64,000 nucleotides of DNA from Nitrospirota bacterium (GTDB taxonomy: Bacteria; Nitrospirota; Thermodesulfovibrionia; UBA6902; JAJYJJ01), in the NCBI GenBank assembly GCA_021789595.1, contig JAJYJJ010000005.1, positions 1 to 64,000 on the forward strand, read 5' to 3'. The position numbers and the translations under genes are program-made. This document shows positions 61,191 through 64,000 of this stretch, in pieces. Each line of letters begins with the position of its first letter. The first letter of the stretch is position 1. The notes under the pieces are model-generated. The model saw only the letters and a program-made list of their open reading frames with translations. It had not been told where the DNA came from and did no database searches.

Positions 61191-62996
61191 CTATACCGTC
61201 GCACTTTCCGCTTCAGGCAATTTGAATCGTTCAACAGAGGATATAAGGGCATTGGATGTGCCTGAAAGGGATGCCGAGATGTTCGAGACATCCTTAACGA
61301 GGTCCAGCATCTCTCTGGTTATCCTCTGTACCTCCTCCGTAGAGAGAACGATTTTTGATGTGAGCTCCTTCTGAGTATCTACAGAGGTATTTATCTCTGA
61401 TATAACAGTCACCATATCTTTTATAGAGGTATCGATCTCTCTGAAGGCAACCCCTGTATCTGTTGCAAGCTTGGTCTCCATCTCGACATAGCTGGTCTCT
61501 TCTTCTATGTGTTTAGTAACCCCTGCGGACTCCACTTGAATGGTACTTGTTATCTCTCCGATCTGTTTCGCCGATTTTGAAGCCTTTTCAGCAAGACTTC
61601 TGATCTCATCGGCTATAACAACAAAACCCTTGCCCTGCTCACCTGCCCTGGCTGCCTCGATTGATGCATTTATGGCAAGGAGATTAGTTCTATTGGCAAT
61701 CTCTGTGATGAGCTGTGAGATCGTCCCTATCTCCATCAACCTCTCGGAAAGATACTTCATCCTCTTATTTATGGCCTGAACGGTGACTCTTATAAGCTGT
61801 ATTCCATCTATGGATTCAAGCACCAATTTATTACCTTTACCTATTGCCTCAACCACTAATCCAAAAATCCTCTGCGACTGTTTGGTCTTCTCAGTGATAT
61901 CTGTTGCTGATTGAGCAGCGTCTTCCACAGCCTCCCTTGCATGCCTCACCTCTACAGTCTGCAGCTCAGAGCCCTCTTCCATTTCCTTCAAAACACTCAG
62001 TATCTTTGAACTCTCCCTGTTGACATCCTGGGCTGAGCTTCTAACTTTTTCAATTAGTTCTGTAAGACCCTCTACCATGAGATTAAAGGCATCCCCGATG
62101 GAACCAAAGATGTCAGGTGTAACCTCAGCATTTTGAGTGAGGTCTCCTTCAGAGGCAGAGCTTAAGAGGTTCAAGAAATTAATGATATTTTCCTGGGACC
62201 TAGTTCTTTCTTCCTCGCTCTGGACGAATACCTTAAGCCTGTCAATGGTATCATTAAGGGTCTTTGCCAGTTCGCCAAGCTCGTCACCCCTCGTCCACCT
62301 AATCTTTCTGGATAAGTCTCCTTCACCCATAGCCTTTGCTATCCTGGTCAGATCGTGGACAGGATATGTTATCTGCCTCAGGATGAACAGATAGAAGAGT
62401 CCACCGAACACCACCAAGGCGGATAGAGCAATAATTGCACCTAACTGTAGTCTTTTATATGTAAGTGCTTCCACCTGTTTTTGCATTGCTGTGGTTTTCT
62501 CTCTCTGGGTATTCATCATGTCCAGGATTTTCTCTCTGAAACTCCGCCACTTGGGCGTTTCAGCAGAGGTAAGGAGTGCAATCGCATCTTTTGGTTTTCC
62601 TTCGATAGCAAGACCCTGGATTTGCAGTCTTATTTTATGCAATTCATTCCATTCAGATAAAATGTTTTGTAATTCTCTGGCCATATCCTGTGGTGCAATC
62701 TTGATAGCCTCCTCATTGGCCTTTATAAACGCCTCATTGGCCTTTTTATAAAAATCTATAGCTGCACTATCATTAGGGGCCAAGATGATCTGTCTTGTTG
62801 TTCCACCCCCCTGGATTCCAAAGGCGTGCATGCTATTAAGGTAAATCAGCAGTGCCTCATCCTTTTGAACAAAATCCCTGAATGTGTCATTTATATCCCT
62901 TGCTGCTATAAGGGTAATTCCAATTGCCACAAGAAATGTGGCTATCATTACAAAACCACCGATAAGGAACTTTTTGGTAATGCTCAGCTTTACCAT
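61191..62996 (-). CDS. Methyl-accepting chemotaxis protein
   Basis: 601 aa from the ATG at 62996 (GGGAGG box). Transmembrane helix 1 (about 9-30), a four-helix-bundle periplasmic domain (about 35-185), helix 2 ([20 protein letters not shown]), HAMP ([20 protein letters not shown]) plus a second HAMP-like stretch, and the signalling hairpin tip [21 protein letters not shown] variant ([20 protein letters not shown]). Convergent with cheA; probably feeds that system. Confidence 0.95.
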   Translation of the reverse strand: MVKLSITKKFLIGGFVMIATFLVAIGITLIAARDINDTFRDFVQKDEALLIYLNSMHAFGIQGGGTTRQIILAPNDSAAIDFYKKANEAFIKANEEAIKIAPQDMARELQNILSEWNELHKIRLQIQGLAIEGKPKDAIALLTSAETPKWRSFREKILDMMNTQREKTTAMQKQVEALTYKRLQLGAIIALSALVVFGGLFYLFILRQITYPVHDLTRIAKAMGEGDLSRKIRWTRGDELGELAKTLNDTIDRLKVFVQSEEERTRSQENIINFLNLLSSASEGDLTQNAEVTPDIFGSIGDAFNLMVEGLTELIEKVRSSAQDVNRESSKILSVLKEMEEGSELQTVEVRHAREAVEDAAQSATDITEKTKQSQRIFGLVVEAIGKGNKLVLESIDGIQLIRVTVQAINKRMKYLSERLMEIGTISQLITEIANRTNLLAINASIEAARAGEQGKGFVVIADEIRSLAEKASKSAKQIGEITSTIQVESAGVTKHIEEETSYVEMETKLATDTGVAFREIDTSIKDMVTVISEINTSVDTQKELTSKIVLSTEEVQRITREMLDLVKDVSNISASLSGTSNALISSVERFKLPEAESATV

Positions 62997-63063
62997 ACTA
63001 ACCTCCCTAGCCATTCTTTAATTAAATTAAAGACTCAAAGCTGAAAGTCTTAATCATCGATAA

Positions 63064-63092
63064 ATACTACTATAATATTAAAGGCTTGTCAA
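63064..63092 (-). promoter_or_regulatory. Promoter candidate for the MCP gene
   Basis: Minus strand TTGACA (63092-63087), 17 bp, TAGTAT (63069-63064). Start about 60 nt before the ATG at 62996. The rest of the 63015-63232 gap shows nothing else I can name. Confidence 0.5.
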
Positions 63093-63232
63093 TAAGGATT
63101 GTTGAGACCCCTTGAGGACTTTGAGCATATAATCAATCTGCCGATTATAAAAACTCTGAAACTTACCTACGCCTACATCCTGGAATACATTGATAATTGA
63201 CAGATGCATGGAAATACTTTATAGTTGCCTTT

Positions 63233-64000
63233 ATGAGGACAGAGGTTGTGGATTATCTTGTCATCGGCAGTGGGGTTGCAGGCCTGAGGGCCGCTATTGA
63301 GCTTGCACCCCATGGCAGGGTTCTTGTTGTCACAAAGGATAAGCCAACAGAGGGGAGCACAGAATATGCACAGGGCGGGGTTGCAGTTGCACTCAGCGAT
63401 GAAGACGAGGTTCACATCCACCTGTCTGATACGATCAAGGCAGGCGACGGCCTGTGTAAGAGGGAGGCTGTAAAGGTCCTTGTGGAGGAGGGGCCGGCAA
63501 GGATCGTTGAGCTGATATCATGGGGGGCAGAGTTTGACAGAGAGGGCATGAGGCTTGCTTTCACGCTTGAGGCAGCCCATTCAAGGAAGAGGATACTCCA
63601 TGCACATGGTGATGCAACAGGCAGAGAGATAGAGCGTGTCCTTTTAAAAAAGGTGCGTTCGATTAATACAATCTCCAGATACCCGTTTGCATTTACCCTT
63701 GACCTCATTGTTGAGGATGGCAGGTGCTGTGGCGCCTTTCTGCTCAGGGAGGGAGAGGTTACTGCAATCCTCTCAAGGGCAGTAATCCTTGCAACTGGCG
63801 GCTTAGGCCAGCTCTTTGCAAGGACAACCAATCCGCCTGTTGCAACAGGTGATGGAATGGCCATTGCATTCAGGGCAGGGGCCGTCCTGGAGGATATGGA
63901 GTTTGTCCAGTTTCATCCAACAAGCCTCTATTATCCATCAGCCCCACAGTTTCTTTTAAGCGAGGCCATGCGGGGCGAAGGCGCAATACTCAGAAACATC
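63233..64000 (+). CDS. nadB: L-aspartate oxidase, N-terminal part (runs off window)
   Basis: 256 codons from the ATG at 63233; no strong ribosome site. FAD-binding VDYLVIGSGVAGLRAAIELA, then STEYAQGGVAVALSDEDEVH, AAHSRKRILHAHGDATGREI, ATGGLGQLFARTTNPPVATG and FVQFHPTSLYYPSAPQFLLS, which separate NadB from the related SdhA/FrdA. First step of NAD synthesis: aspartate to iminoaspartate, using fumarate as acceptor in anaerobes. Confidence 0.95.
   Translation, partial: MRTEVVDYLVIGSGVAGLRAAIELAPHGRVLVVTKDKPTEGSTEYAQGGVAVALSDEDEVHIHLSDTIKAGDGLCKREAVKVLVEEGPARIVELISWGAEFDREGMRLAFTLEAAHSRKRILHAHGDATGREIERVLLKKVRSINTISRYPFAFTLDLIVEDGRCCGAFLLREGEVTAILSRAVILATGGLGQLFARTTNPPVATGDGMAIAFRAGAVLEDMEFVQFHPTSLYYPSAPQFLLSEAMRGEGAILRNI

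Overview
The window reads as a piece of the chromosome of an anaerobic, sulfur-handling, probably autotrophic bacterium. The evidence is an AcsC/AcsD/AcsE corrinoid module of the Wood-Ljungdahl pathway, an adenosylcobalamin-dependent (class II) ribonucleotide reductase, cobT, several radical SAM enzymes and a DsrE/DsrH/TusA/rhodanese/YeeE sulfur-trafficking set. The gene mix fits Nitrospirota (Thermodesulfovibrio-like) or a Desulfobacterota relative. That placement is inference from gene content; there is no rRNA or other taxonomic marker in the window.

Layout. 0-10 kb: a sugar/lipid modification group (GT2 glycosyltransferase, SPASM radical SAM, B12-radical SAM, FAD oxidoreductase, GT39-like transferase) surrounding a sulfur-transport group (Usp, TusA-like, YeeE/YedE). 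10-12.3 kb: rhodanese, a 56-aa DsrH-like protein, DsrE and a cysteine desulfurase. 12.3-16 kb: hisG-hisC-hisB and two small exported proteins. 16-23 kb: a sigma-54 two-component pair, cobT, prfB with its +1 programmed frameshift, lnt and tRNA-Phe. 23-25 kb: a ferredoxin and recN. 25.0-34.75 kb: an AT-rich defence island, all on the minus strand. 34.7-42.7 kb: dCMP deaminase, class II RNR with an NrdR-type operator, polA, lemA, a TPM protein and tRNA-Leu. 43-48 kb: a broken hicBA pair and a glucose dehydrogenase / GH15 glucoamylase / MFS operon. 48-52 kb: PHP, TPR, MltD-like and DUF4412 envelope or maintenance genes. 52-55 kb: acsC-acsD-acsE. 55-63 kb: a chemosensory cluster with a heme-c sensor, two receivers, CheW, a CheA-REC hybrid and an MCP. 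63.2 kb to the end: the start of nadB.

The most unusual region is the defence island. It holds two type II restriction-modification modules. One has a clear EcoRV homologue with three methyltransferases nearby, one of which carries a nuclease-fold (SNase-like) tail. The other is a TdeIII-like endonuclease with its methyltransferase and two tiny genes. Each module of about 2.8 kb is bounded by its own short direct repeat, which suggests modular assembly. Between them lies a 655-aa protein with a PIN-like nuclease core and a C-terminal double membrane anchor that I cannot assign to any named system; it is the best candidate here for something undescribed. A VapBC pair with a palindromic operator caps the island.

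A second theme is a palindromic C/G-rich repeat inserted in frame in four different proteins (five copies), always adding a peptide of the form NPPxPPxxKGGxGG. It behaves like a selfish element tolerated inside coding sequence.
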